In this document: positions 26,146 through 35,800 of the stretch, one piece after another
How the letters are laid out: each line of letters opens with the position of its first letter
Position numbering within the stretch: the stretch's first letter is position 1
DNA from: SM23-73-3 sp964580215
GTDB taxonomy: Bacteria > Zixibacteria > MSB-5A5 > SM1-73
DNA: 64,000 nt
Assembly: GCA_964580215.1 (NCBI GenBank)
Contig: CAZOJT010000002.1
Location: 1 to 64,000 of the forward strand
Reading direction: 5' to 3'
Notes under the pieces: model-generated
The model's database searches: none
What the model saw: only the letters and a program-made list of their open reading frames with translations
Told to the model about the DNA's origin: nothing
Translations under genes and position numbers: made by a program

Positions 26146-27150
26146 ATGGCAGTAAAGGTCGGGATAAATGGTTTTGGACGAATTGGAAGACTGGTCTATC
26201 GAGCCGCCATGGGAAATCATAACCTGGATATAGTTGCTGTAAACGACATCACCGATGCCAAAACGCTGGCACATCTTCTTAAATACGATTCGGTGCATGG
26301 AGTTTTGGAGTCGGAAGTAAAGGCTGAGGGGAATTTCATAGTAGTGGATGGAAAAAAAATTGAGGTTTTCGCAGAAAAAGATCCCTCCTCCCTTCCCTGG
26401 AAAAAGCTGGGGGTGGAGTTGGTGGTGGAATCCACAGGCAAGTTTCGCAGTGGAGATGATGCCAAGAAGCATATTGATGCCGGAGCCAAAAAGGTATTAA
26501 TCTCCGCCCCAGCAAAAGGATCAGGTGGTCCTGTTCTAAACATAGTCCTTGGTGTAAACCAGGATAAATACGATCCGAGTGCCCAGATCTTCACCATCGG
26601 TTCCTGCACCACCAATTGTCTGGCACCGATTGCCAAAGTTTTAAACGATAATTTTGGCATCGTGCGAGGATTTATGACCACCATACATGCTTACACCTCT
26701 GACCAGAGACTTTTGGATGCGCCTCACAAAGACTTAAGAAGAGCAAGAGCGGCAGCAGCGGCCATTATCCCAACTACTACAGGAGCGGCTAAAGCCCTTT
26801 CATTGATTCTTCCGGAGTTGGCAGGAAAACTGGACGGAGTTGCCTTAAGAGTTCCGGTCACCACTGGCTCCATCATTGACTTAACCTGTGAGCTTTCCAA
26901 GAATGCGGCCGTGCAGGATATAAATAATGCCATGAAGGAAGCGGCTTCCGGTAAGATGAAAGGGATACTGCAATATACGGAAGACCCCATCGTCTCCACG
27001 GATGTAATCCATAATCCCTATTCGTCCATCTTCGATGCCCTCTCCACCATGGTTATGGGCAAAAATTTAGCCAAGGTCTTCTCCTGGTATGACAACGAGT
27101 GGGGCTTCTCCATGAGGATGGTGGAGATGCTGGAATTGATGGCAAAGTAA
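26146..27150 (+). CDS. gap: Glyceraldehyde-3-phosphate dehydrogenase, type I
   Basis: 334 residues, the usual length. NAD-binding 'INGFGRIGRL' (7-16), Asp34 (favouring NAD over NADP), catalytic Cys154 in 'SCTTNCLAP', His181 in 'TTIHAYTSDQ', and 'WYDNEWGFSMRMVEM' near the end. Converts glyceraldehyde-3-phosphate to 1,3-bisphosphoglycerate. SD AAAGGAGG. First gene of a gap-pgk-tpiA-secG operon. Confidence 0.97.
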   Translation: MAVKVGINGFGRIGRLVYRAAMGNHNLDIVAVNDITDAKTLAHLLKYDSVHGVLESEVKAEGNFIVVDGKKIEVFAEKDPSSLPWKKLGVELVVESTGKFRSGDDAKKHIDAGAKKVLISAPAKGSGGPVLNIVLGVNQDKYDPSAQIFTIGSCTTNCLAPIAKVLNDNFGIVRGFMTTIHAYTSDQRLLDAPHKDLRRARAAAAAIIPTTTGAAKALSLILPELAGKLDGVALRVPVTTGSIIDLTCELSKNAAVQDINNAMKEAASGKMKGILQYTEDPIVSTDVIHNPYSSIFDALSTMVMGKNLAKVFSWYDNEWGFSMRMVEMLELMAK

Positions 27151-27166
27151 GAAAGTCAAAAGTTAG

Positions 27167-27229
27167 GGCAGGGGTTGCACAACCCCTGTCTTGAAAAAAG
27201 ACGGGTGGGGATACAACTCCCACCCGAAC
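27167..27229 (+). promoter_or_regulatory. Two tandem hairpins in the gap-pgk spacer
   Basis: GGCAGGGGTTGcacAACCCCTGTC (about 27168-27190) and GGGTGGGgatacaaCTCCCACCC (27205-27225). Neither has a T-run. They probably set differential mRNA stability, as often seen after gap, or are dispersed repeats like GGGGGTTGAACCCCC at 36260-36275. Confidence 0.5.
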
Positions 27230-27256
27230 GGGAAAGGCAAATTTCATGGAGGAAAT

Positions 27257-28453
27257 ATGGAAAAGTTGACGATTGACGATATAGAACTGAAAGACAAAAA
27301 TGTTCTGGTCCGAGTCGATTTCAACGTGCCTCTGGATGAAAAAGGAGAGGTAGCTAACGACAAGCGCATTGTTGCGTCTCTGCCGACCATTAAAAAAATC
27401 CTGCAGGATGGTGGAAAAGCAATCCTGATGTCCCACTTGGGCAGACCTAAAGGGAAGAAGGTTCCGGAGATGACTCTGTCACCGGTGGCAAAAAGATTAG
27501 AAGAGCTTCTGGGAAAACCGGTCAGATTTGTTAATGACTGCATCGGTCCTGAAGTTGAAAAAGCAGTCTCGGAATTGAAATCAGGTGAATGCCTCCTTTT
27601 GGAAAATTTGAGATTTTATCCTGAAGAAGAAAAAAACGACCCGGAGTTTGCCAAAAAACTTGCCAACCTGGGAGATATTTACATCAATGACGCTTTTGGC
27701 ACAGCTCATAGGGCTCATGCCTCGACCGAAGGGGTCACCAAATATTTCAAACAATGTGCGGCTGGCTATCTGATGCAAAAGGAGTTGAAATATCTGGGTA
27801 TGGCTTTAACCAATCCTCAAAGACCTTTTGTAGCCATCCTGGGCGGAGCAAAGATCTCCGGCAAAATTGATGTGACCTCCAATCTGATGGACAAAGTTGA
27901 TGCGCTTTTAATCGGCGGAGGAATGGCTTTCACCTTTTTCAAGGCTATGGGCAAAGAAATTGGAAAATCACTTCTGGAGTCCGATAAAATTGATTTGGCA
28001 AAGGAGATATTGAAAAAGGCTGAGGAGAAGAAAGTCAACTTCATGCTGCCGGAGGATGTGGTGGTAGCACCAGAAGCCAAAGAAGATGCACCCACCCAAG
28101 TGGTGGGAAAAGACGCTATCCCATCTGACTGGCAGGGTCTGGACATAGGTCCTAAAACTCTGGAACAGTTCGCAACAGAGCTGGAAAAGGCAAAAACTGT
28201 GGTGTGGAATGGACCCATGGGAGTTTTCGAGATCAGCAAATTCGCCACAGGCACCATAAAGATCGCTGAGGAACTTGCCAAGATAACCCAGAAAGGGGCA
28301 ACCACCATTGTGGGAGGCGGAGACTCAGCCGCCGCAGTGGCAAAAGCTGGATTAGAGGAAAAACTTACTCATATATCAACCGGAGGCGGAGCTTCGCTTG
28401 AATTTCTGGAAGGAAAAATTCTACCGGGAGTGGCGGCATTAACAGATAAATAA
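27257..28453 (+). CDS. pgk: Phosphoglycerate kinase
   Basis: 398 residues from the ATG at 27257, set by GGAGG at optimal spacing and by family length (an upstream in-frame ATG at 27191 runs through the hairpins). Diagnostic 'LVRVDFNVPLDEKGEV', 'ILMSHLGRPKG', 'LLLENLRFYPEEEKND', 'YINDAFGTAHRAHAS', 'AILGGAKISGKI' and the nucleotide loop 'TIVGGGDSAAAV...HISTGGGASLEFLEG'. Makes ATP from 1,3-bisphosphoglycerate. Confidence 0.97.
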   Translation: MEKLTIDDIELKDKNVLVRVDFNVPLDEKGEVANDKRIVASLPTIKKILQDGGKAILMSHLGRPKGKKVPEMTLSPVAKRLEELLGKPVRFVNDCIGPEVEKAVSELKSGECLLLENLRFYPEEEKNDPEFAKKLANLGDIYINDAFGTAHRAHASTEGVTKYFKQCAAGYLMQKELKYLGMALTNPQRPFVAILGGAKISGKIDVTSNLMDKVDALLIGGGMAFTFFKAMGKEIGKSLLESDKIDLAKEILKKAEEKKVNFMLPEDVVVAPEAKEDAPTQVVGKDAIPSDWQGLDIGPKTLEQFATELEKAKTVVWNGPMGVFEISKFATGTIKIAEELAKITQKGATTIVGGGDSAAAVAKAGLEEKLTHISTGGGASLEFLEGKILPGVAALTDK

Positions 28454-28569
28454 CAGAGATTCCCAACAGATAAAAGAAATTTCCCAACAGATTAAAGGAT
28501 GAAACAGATTATCTAGCGGCGGTTCGTATGAATGCTTCGCATCGACAGACCGCGAAAGGTGGACGGCTT

Positions 28570-29340
28570 ATGAGAATTCCGATTATCGCTGGCAACTGGA
28601 AGATGTATAAAACCGAGCAGGAAGCCTTTCAGTTGGCATCCGATTTGAAACAAAGGCTAAAAGATGTGGATGGAGTGAAGGTGATAATCTGCCCTCCATT
28701 CACCTCCTTATCTTCAGTTAAAAGAGCCATCGAAAATTCCCCGATTGTTCTGGGTGCTCAGAATATGCACTGGGAGGAAAAAGGAGCTTATACCGGAGAG
28801 ATATCGCCTCCTATGTTGTTGACAACAGGCTGTAAATATGTTATTATAGGTCATTCGGAGAGAAGAAACCTCTTTTTTGAAACTGATAACTTTGTAAATT
28901 TGAAAGTAAAATCTGCTTTGAAATTCAACCTCTCCCCTATCATCTGCGTAGGTGAAAAGTTAGACCAAAGAGAAGCAAACAAAACCGAAGAAGTTGTCGA
29001 AAATCAGGTGAGAGGTGCTTTTAAGGATCTGAGCGCAAAAGAGGCGGAGAAAACTGTGATTGCCTACGAGCCGGTCTGGGCCATCGGAACCGGAAAAACC
29101 GCCACTCCGAAACAGGCAAACGAAGTCCATCTTTTTATAAGAGAGCTTCTTTCGTCTGAGTTTGGCAAAGAGTGTGCTGAGAAGATCAACATCTTATATG
29201 GAGGATCGGTCAAACCAGAGAACTCCAGGGAATTGCTGGAAATGCCCGAGATCGATGGGGCATTGGTGGGAGGCGCCAGCTTAGATGCTGAGTCTTTCGA
29301 AAAAATTGTAAGAAGTGCAAAAAATCTTAAACACCTGTAG
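28570..29340 (+). CDS. tpiA: Triosephosphate isomerase
   Basis: 256 residues from the ATG at 28570 (SD GGTGG), beginning 'MRIPIIAGNWKMYKT' as in the family. Catalytic Lys in 'NWKM', His in 'VIIGHSERR', Glu in 'AYEPVWAIGTGKTA', and the phosphate loop 'LYGGSV...GALVGGASLD'. The upstream spacer (28454-28569) contains a copy of the TTCGTATGAATGC repeat. Confidence 0.97.
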   Translation: MRIPIIAGNWKMYKTEQEAFQLASDLKQRLKDVDGVKVIICPPFTSLSSVKRAIENSPIVLGAQNMHWEEKGAYTGEISPPMLLTTGCKYVIIGHSERRNLFFETDNFVNLKVKSALKFNLSPIICVGEKLDQREANKTEEVVENQVRGAFKDLSAKEAEKTVIAYEPVWAIGTGKTATPKQANEVHLFIRELLSSEFGKECAEKINILYGGSVKPENSRELLEMPEIDGALVGGASLDAESFEKIVRSAKNLKHL

Positions 29341-29411
29341 ATAAGTTCACTGAAGTGCTTCAGACGACCTGATTTTAAATTAGAATCTTTTACCCTTTTC
29401 AGGAGGTAGCT

Positions 29412-29807
29412 TTGATAGTATTTTTGACCATGTTGCATGTGATAATCTGCATCGCCTTAATCATGGTGGTGTTGATGCAGTCTGCCAAAGGTGAGGGACT
29501 GGCAGGAGCCTTTGGAGGTTCCGGGATCACCGGGGCTGTTTTTGGAGGAAGGGGAGCGGCTACTTTTTTATCTAAGGCAACTACGGTGTTGGCTATTGCT
29601 TTCTTCTTAAGCTGTTTACTACTCAGTTTCCTTTCTCCAGTCACCGGAGCCGGAGGAAGAAAATCCAGTGGAATTCAAAGAGAGGCACAAAGACAAGCCA
29701 CAGAGGGAACAGCACCGGCAACCAGCGTTCCTGGCACTGCACCACAGGAGCAGCCTCAAACCCCTTCGGAACAACCGCAGGTGCCACCACCGGGTGAAGG
29801 AGAATAG
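29412..29807 (+). CDS. secG: SecG subunit of the protein translocon
   Basis: 131 residues. TTG start with SD AGGAGG (29401-29406). Two TM helices (3-20 and about 55-75) flank the typical 'MQSAKGEGLAGAFGGSGITGAVFGGRGAATFLSKATT' loop. The C-terminal tail of about 50 residues is Pro/Gln/Thr-rich and not conserved. Commonly follows tpiA. It enhances SecYE-mediated export. Confidence 0.93.
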   Translation: MIVFLTMLHVIICIALIMVVLMQSAKGEGLAGAFGGSGITGAVFGGRGAATFLSKATTVLAIAFFLSCLLLSFLSPVTGAGGRKSSGIQREAQRQATEGTAPATSVPGTAPQEQPQTPSEQPQVPPPGEGE

Positions 29808-29870
29808 ACTTTCTCTCAGCATCCTGCGGATATTCAAAGTATAAGTAAGGACTTTCCTTCTGAAAAAAAG

Positions 29871-30266
29871 ATGAACAGAAGCAAAGACTGGATTTCTCAG
29901 GCTACAAGAGACTTGCAGCAGGCAAGATGGAACGTCACCGGAAAGTTTTATGAATGGTCGTGCTTTTCTGTTCAGCAAGCCGCAGAAAAAGCAGTAAAAG
30001 GGTTCTGTGAGGAATTCAAAGTAGAAGGATGGGGACATGCCATAAACAGGTTATTGACCAAGCTCCAGAAAGTCACAGCCATACCTTCAGGTTTGATAGA
30101 GAAAGCTAAGAAGCTGGATCGTTTCTACATTCCCACCCGTTATCCTAATGGGTTTGAACAGGGCGCTCCCATGGATTATTATTTAAAAGAAGATGGCCGG
30201 GAGGCATTGAAATATGCCCAAGAGATCATCAATTTCTGCAAAAAGAAAATCAAGACAGGAAAATAG
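29871..30266 (+). CDS. HEPN-domain protein (COG2250 type)
   Basis: 131 residues. 'DWISQATRDLQQARWN...FYEWSCFSVQQAAEKAVKGFCEEF' is the HEPN core; 'HAINRLLTKL' and 'RFYIPTRYPNGFEQGAP' follow. It is paired with the nucleotidyltransferase reading frame downstream, as in HEPN/MNT modules, some of which are toxin-antitoxin systems. No obvious R-x4-6-H RNase motif, so it may not be a toxin. Confidence 0.8.
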   Translation: MNRSKDWISQATRDLQQARWNVTGKFYEWSCFSVQQAAEKAVKGFCEEFKVEGWGHAINRLLTKLQKVTAIPSGLIEKAKKLDRFYIPTRYPNGFEQGAPMDYYLKEDGREALKYAQEIINFCKKKIKTGK

Positions 30267-30577
30267 ATTCATATCCTCATTAAAAGATACGGTAAAGAAG
30301 AATAAAAAAAATCCCTGAGATAAAGAAAGTTTTGCTGTTCGGTTCAAGAGCAAGGGGTAATTGGGGGCTGAGAAGTGATGCAGACGTTCTGGTGATTTTG
30401 AAGAAAAGTCAACACAAAAGATTTTTTGACCGAATACCTCGATATTTGGATTTGTTCTCAAAGGTATCATTTCCCGTAGACGTCTTCCCTTACACCGAAG
30501 AGGAATTTGACAGAATGCAAAAGAAGGGGAACAAACTTATCCTGAGAGCTTTAAAAGAGGGGATACTTTTAAGTTAG
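30214..30577 (+). pseudogene. MNT-type nucleotidyltransferase, frame broken at an A8 run
   Basis: The core 'IPEIKKVLLFGSRARGNWGLRSDADVLVIL' with GS-x10-D-x-D, then 'FPVDVFPYTEEEF', reads in one frame to 30577, but upstream that frame reaches a stop at 30293 with no ATG, GTG or TTG before the core. The other frame runs from ATG 30214 ('MPKRSSISAKRK...SSLKDTVKKNKK') into the eight-A run 30304-30311. Removing one A joins both into a protein of about 120 residues. Options: a real frameshift, a homopolymer assembly error, or transcriptional slippage at A8. It overlaps the end of the HEPN gene by 50 bases. Confidence 0.65.
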
Positions 30578-30653
30578 AGTTCAAAAGTTTAAGGGTTCAA
30601 AAGTTCAATGAATTCATCCTGAAGGACTTGTCCTGAAGGAAAAAGTAAGCTAT

Positions 30654-30735
30654 GCGGAAGTGGTGGAACTGGTAGACACACCATCTTGAGGGGGTGGCGG
30701 CGAAAGCCGTGCGGGTTCAAATCCCGCCTTCCGCA
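30654..30735 (+). tRNA. tRNA-Leu(GAG)
   Basis: The acceptor stem GCGGAAG pairs with CTTCCGC; discriminator A at 30735; D-arm 'GTGGAACTGGTAGACAC', anticodon stem CCATC/GGTGG with loop TTGAGGG (anticodon GAG), long variable arm typical of Leu, and T-arm 'GCGGGTTCAAATCCCGC'. CCA is not encoded. It decodes CUC and CUU. Confidence 0.95.
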
Positions 30736-31088
30736 TTTTTAATACTTTCATTTTCACCCCTTTTTTTCACTTGATCAATTTATTTCAATTTTGTGTGAAC
30801 TTTTTTCAAAAAGTATCAGAAAAACTAAAATTTGAGTAAGCAAATTGGAGTGTCAAGCCCCGCCTAAACGGAATCTACGACTTTAGCTTGACCTGAGAGC
30901 TTTTGTCCGTATGTACGAATCAAATGGTTCACATCGCAGGATCCCCGCCTTTAGTGGGGAAAAAACAAAGAGCTTTTATTGGGTTCACCTAAAGGTGAAC
31001 ACTCCAAATCCTGGTGTATCGCCATTAGGACTTATCCTGAAGGAAATGCCAATGCATTTCCTTGGCCAACTGTTTGTTGATTTCACTC
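30736..31088. repeat. Intergenic repeats downstream of tRNA-Leu
   Basis: No gene seen. Contains an 'ATGGTTCACATCGCAGGATCC' box (about 30923-30943; similar to 38751-38766), a hairpin GTTCACCTAAAGGTGAAC (30981-30998) and GGACTTATCCTGAAGGAAAT with GCCAATGCATTTCC (31029-31062), which recurs at 32051-32085 and in part at 30625-30641. Confidence 0.5.
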
Positions 31089-31913
31089 TTAGTCTTCTTC
31101 TTCCTCCTGCATCATCTTTTTCATCATTTCCTGCATATCGAATTTTTTTACCTTTACCTTGTTCGGGTCAAACAACTCATCAGATAGTCCTTTGTTTATC
31201 TCAAGGGACTTGACAAGGAAAGTGGACACAAGCTTTTCACCCGTGTATATCTCAGTTTTGTAAGGCATTTCCCAATCACCCTTTATCTTCTTGAAATCTG
31301 AGTGAACCCAAACCATGGTTTCTTCCTTTGGCTCCTTGCGCTCACCTCTGATTAAATTGAGACTTTTCTTATCTAACCATACCCTGGTAAATGGAAACTC
31401 TTTCTCTTCTTTCGTCTCGACCACATAACACTCACGTTTGCCAACTTTTTCAGCTCCCACAATCTTCGCCTTTTCTGAGATCAAATCCCACCAATTCTTT
31501 TCGGTCTGATAATGTTTTTCCTCTTTGTCCGAAAGTTTTTTCTTTCCCAAAAAAGATGAAATCATCCAGGTATCTTTGCCATCATAGATGATGATAGTCT
31601 CCATTTCTCCCATTCCTTTGGGCATATCGGGGCTCTGGGGCATCTGCATCTTGCTCTCCATCCTGTATTTTTCGCCCTTTCTTAGCATCTTCATCTCTGA
31701 TGTCATCTCCTTCTTGTCCTTCTCAGACATAACCATCTTCATCTCCTGCACAATGGTCATATCCTTGACCTCTTTTTCGAACTTGGCATACTTTGCCTTG
31801 GCTTCCTTAAGGACACTTGACCAATCTGCAGAAAGCCCTTGCCTTACTCCCAACCCCAAAATTAGCAGTGCCACCATAAACACCACTCCGGCAACATTAA
31901 TCCTTTGTGCCAT
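31089..31913 (-). CDS. Exported LolA/DUF4412-like protein
   Basis: 274 residues with a signal peptide (about 8-29, 'LLILGLGVRQGLSA'). The body is a one-domain beta protein of the outer-membrane lipoprotein-sorting (LolA-like) type: Met/Lys-rich strands 'MTIVQEMKMVMSEKDKKEMTSEMKMLRKGEKYRMESKM', then 'IIIYDGKDTWMISSFLG', 'CYVVETKE', 'RVWLDKKSLNLIRGE'. Such proteins bind lipid in the periplasm. The acidic/Met-rich tail 'MQEMMKKMMQEEEED' is unusual. SD AAAGGAGG before the ATG. Confidence 0.75.
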   Translation of the reverse strand: MAQRINVAGVVFMVALLILGLGVRQGLSADWSSVLKEAKAKYAKFEKEVKDMTIVQEMKMVMSEKDKKEMTSEMKMLRKGEKYRMESKMQMPQSPDMPKGMGEMETIIIYDGKDTWMISSFLGKKKLSDKEEKHYQTEKNWWDLISEKAKIVGAEKVGKRECYVVETKEEKEFPFTRVWLDKKSLNLIRGERKEPKEETMVWVHSDFKKIKGDWEMPYKTEIYTGEKLVSTFLVKSLEINKGLSDELFDPNKVKVKKFDMQEMMKKMMQEEEED

Positions 31914-32040
31914 TTTTTACCTCCTTTCTTTGTCAGATTGAAGTTAAACTGTCCCATCCAAAAAATCAAGCTTTTTTTTAGGGACAGTCCCGAATTTATG
32001 GAAAAATATGGTTTTATACGGTGGCTTGTTCTTTGAAGTA

Positions 32041-32100
32041 ATCTATGATAAGGACTCATCCTGAAGGAAATGCCGATGCAATTTCTAATATCAGCTTCGG
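32041..32100. repeat. Copy of the TCCTGAAGGAAATGCC repeat
   Basis: AAGGACTCATCCTGAAGGAA followed by ATGCCGATGCA, almost the same as 31025-31055. The surrounding region 31914-32876 has no supported gene other than the remnant at 32299. Confidence 0.55.
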
Positions 32101-32105
32101 GAATT

Positions 32106-32126
32106 CCCCCCCCCCCCCCCCCCCCC
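32106..32126 (+). repeat. 21-base poly-C tract
   Basis: 21 consecutive C, followed by GCATTTTGCGGGGG, which lets the 3' part of the tract fold into a CCCCCGC/GCGGGGG hairpin. True length is doubtful because such runs are hard to sequence. It lies in a non-coding region. Confidence 0.7.
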
Positions 32127-32298
32127 GCATTTTGCGGGGGATCTTGAGATTATTCCCGAAACATCATAAAATCTAAATGGCGAAACCAGTCATTGAAGGA
32201 ATTCAAACAGAATAGATTTTTTGCAAAGGGGGAAATCCTCTTTTTTAGAGAGTTCTTTTTGAAGGAGAAGGTTTGTCTTGAGGAAAGAGGCTATTCTT

Positions 32299-32352
32299 TT
32301 ATTGTCCGATGTGGTATTCTTTGATCTTATACAGAAGCGAACGGTAGCTTTC
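32299..32352 (-). pseudogene. Fragment of an NtrC-type regulator 3' end
   Basis: The minus strand reads 'ESYRSLLYKIKEYHIGQ' then stop, almost the same as the last residues ('SYRSLLYKIKEYQIGQ') of the regulator at 37208-38596. DNA identity over about 50 bases is roughly 80 percent by eye. Nothing of the rest of the gene is present upstream. Confidence 0.7.
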
Positions 32353-32422
32353 ATGTTCCGTCAGGTCTTGCCCACCTCTGGCGGGCTTGTCCGCCTCGGG
32401 CGGGTCTTGCCCTGTGGGCGAG

Positions 32423-32444
32423 CCCTGAACCGTATGGTTCAGGG
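32423..32444. repeat. GAACCGTATGGTTC palindrome
   Basis: CCCTGAACCGTATGGTTCAG plus GG; a copy with nearly the same arms is at 46770-46790. Related palindromes at 38743-38755, 46533-46546 and 10729-10799. Confidence 0.6.
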
Positions 32445-32505
32445 TGGGGGGACCGCGACTGCTTGCCAGACTGGGTCTGTCACCCTCACAAGAGTGCGTC
32501 TTTGC

Positions 32506-32539
32506 GTCCCCCTGATAAGGGGGACTATAGGGGGTTCTA
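32506..32539. repeat. Left direct repeat flanking the SIR2-Argonaute gene
   Basis: GTCCCCCTGATAAGGGGGAC then TATAGGGGGTTCTA. It matches 36148-36180 except for two or three positions, same orientation, about 3.6 kb apart. Confidence 0.65.
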
Positions 32540-32876
32540 TGTTCAGGCGGGCCTCCTTGCCACACCGGGTCTATCATCCGAGATTTCGTAGGATTTTCCT
32601 TGACTTCTACAGGTCTGCGAGCTATAATATTAGTTGTTACGAGAAGTTACATTTGCGCAACAGCTTGAAATTCCATTGGTTATGTTTGAAGAGATACCTT
32701 TTTCGCAGGTGTCTTATACGGCGCTCAAAGCCATGTTTGGAGTGTTATACGGATCAGTATAAACATAGTTAGATGTGGCTTAAGAATAAGGAAGGCTGTT
32801 AAAAATCACATTGATCTGGGGATATGTTCAATAAGACACAGACGCAGGATAATATTGGAAAGTAAGGTCACTCTGT

Positions 32877-35800
32877 ATGGATATCCCTACGCTCGAAATC
32901 GATGCGTTTGTCAGATCTGTAGGCGTCAATCGTAGATCGCCCCATGCTCTCTTTCTGGGTGCCGGTGCCTCAATGTCATCAGGAGTTCCCTCTGCGGAGG
33001 CGTGTATCTGGCAATGGAAAAGATCGATATTTTGCACGAAAAACCCTGGCCTCGAAGAGCAGGTGTCAGAACTCTCACTTCCGGCAGTTCAGGACCGCAT
33101 AGATCGGTGGCTGCAAGTCAACGCATTCTTTCCGGTCGATGGTCAAGACGAGTATTCCTACTTTATCGAGAAGTGCCTCCCTATCGCTGACGACCGGCGT
33201 CGGTTTTTCGAGCCTTGGATCCGAAAGGCTCGGCCACATGTTGGATACCGACTTCTTTGCTTGCTGGCCGAAGCCGAGCTATTTCGAAGTATCTGGACAA
33301 CTAATTTTGATGGCTTGGTCGCAAGAGCGGCCGCAGACTTTAACTTGACCCCAATCGAGGTGGGATTCGATTGTAAAGAAAGGGCATTCCGCCAACCAGA
33401 ACGAAACGAACTGGTCTGTATATCGCTCCATGGTGACTATCGCTATGACCAACTGAAGAACACAAAAAACGAGTTACAGACACAAGAGGACGAACTCAGA
33501 GCCGCCCTAATTTCTACACTCAAGACTCACTCGCTTGTCGTCAGTGGTTATAGCGGAAGAGACGCGTCTGTCATGGATGCTTTAAGAGTGGCAATCCTAC
33601 AAGAAGACGTAAAGGGAAAGGTTTACTGGTGCGGCTTCTCGGATGAACCAGCCGGAGAGGTGGCTGATCTGCTGCTGGCTGCCTTAGAGAAGAAAAGGGA
33701 GGCCTATTACATTCCGGGGGCAGCATTTGATGATGTCATGACGCGTTTAGCCCATCATTGCTTGAAAGATAGTCACCTTGACAAGGCAAAGCTTATTGTT
33801 GGGAACTATGCTGACAGCGAAAACTTAAAGCGAAATGCATTTTCGGTGCCACAAGCCGCTCCTACTGCAATTATAAAAAGCAATGCTTGGCCTATAAGTT
33901 GTCCATCGGAGATGTTTGAGTTCCAACTTCGTGAATGGCCGGGAGAGCATGTGTGGAAATGGCTCGCAGAGAAAACCGCAGGCCATCAGATTGTTGCCGT
34001 GCCATTCAAAAAGGTTTTGGCGTTTGGGACACTAGACAAAATACATGATGTTTTCAATGACCTTATTGAGGGTGAAATCAAGCGAGTGCCAATTGGTGAA
34101 CAGGATATTCGCTACGAAGAGGGTGCCGTAGTTAGCCTGCTACGCCAAGCACTGGTCCGATCGATTGCCGATAAAAGAGGCCTTGGCACAGACGGCAGTC
34201 GAGTCCTTTGGAAAAAGGAAAAAAACAATGCAGAACGAGAAGGCGGACAATCTTTCGACGTTCATCAGGCTGTTCGGCTTTCACTGCGTAAAATTGGTGG
34301 GCAAATGTATGTCGCTATTGACCCGAGCCTTTATTTTCCGGCTGAAACGCAAGATAACAAGCAGGCGATTCGAAACATCCGTTTGCGGATTCTGGGCTAT
34401 CAGCACAACGACAAGTTCAACGCGGCTCTAAACGATTGGCGTGCAGTGATTCTCCAGCCGGGACAGCCAACAAATTTCGATTTTCCTGCGGGGAGTGCTG
34501 CCTTTCAATTTATCATGGAGAGTGCGCCCGCTTTTGCATCGATTCGGCACCCGCGTCGAAATGCTTTGAAAATAGAAGATAGCATCGGGCCACTTATTCA
34601 TCATCGTGGCATTGAAATCCCAGAGCAGCCTCTGCGGTTTGCACACGACGCTCAGTCAGTAGTCAAAGACACACTTCCGCTCCGGGGACTCGCTAATAAC
34701 GGGCCTTTCGACCTAAACCTCTCTACCCAGGCACACGAAGGTCGGATCACAATAGCTGTCATCTGCCCACGAGCGGAGGCCCCACTTCTTGAACGGTTTT
34801 TAGTAGACGGCTCAAGGTGCCACAATCCGCAACGCGGAACTAGGGAAGAGTACCTTGTTCCATACGCGGGATTCGAAAATGTCTATCGCACACCAATTGC
34901 ATTTCCTAGTCGTGGTGCGCCGCTGTGGTACACGCTTCCCGAAATTGACTCTCGGCTTGATGAACGTGACGGGGCTTTAGATTTGTCACGTAAAATTCGT
35001 GACGGTGTTTCATCATTGGCCGCAACGGGTCGGCCGATTATACTGATCTTTACACCAGATCGTTGGCAACGCTGGCGGGGGTTCAAAAATGATGAAGAAA
35101 TGTTCGACGTTCACGATTTGGTGAAAGCCTATTGCGTGCAACGTGGCATAGCCACGCAGTTTCTAGACCAAGACACACTCGGGTATCGGGACAAGTGCCG
35201 GGTCTGGTGGTGGCTGTCTATCGCCCTTTATGCAAAAGCTATGCGAACGCCCTGGGTGCTGGATGGGCTTCAGGCGGACACAGCCTTTGTTGGTCTTGGC
35301 TACGCGATCAACCAGCAGGCTAACACGGGTAAACATATTGTGCTGGGTTGCAGTCATCTCTATAACGCGCAGGGGCAAGGACTGCAGTTTCGCCTTAGCC
35401 GCATCGAGAACCCAATTATCTCCGGTGGTAATCCATTTTTGTCGTTTGAAGACGCACGTAGACTAGGTGAGACCATTCGTACACTATTTTGGGAATCGCA
35501 TTTGAAACTGCCTGGACGTGTCGTTATTCATAAGCAGACGCCCTTTCGTAAAGAGGAGCAACAAGGATTGAAGGCAGGCCTCCAGGGAGTGAATGAGCTG
35601 GAATTGATAGAGATCAACTTTGAATCGGCTCTTCGCTATATCAGTTCAAAACCCACGGAGAGCGGGTTTGAACCGGATGGCTTTCCTGTTCGTCGCGGCA
35701 CAGTCGTAAAACTCACAGACTATGAAGCCTTGCTATGGGTGCACGGCTCCACTGAGGCAGCGAAAGCAAGTTGGACCTATTTCCAGGGAAAACGCCGTAT

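Noticed and set aside
32278..32772. 164-codon plus-strand open frame left of the SIR2-Argonaute gene
   Set aside because: It runs through the NtrC fragment in antisense, the GAACC palindrome and the direct repeat, has no SD and an Arg/Cys-rich composition typical of non-coding frames.
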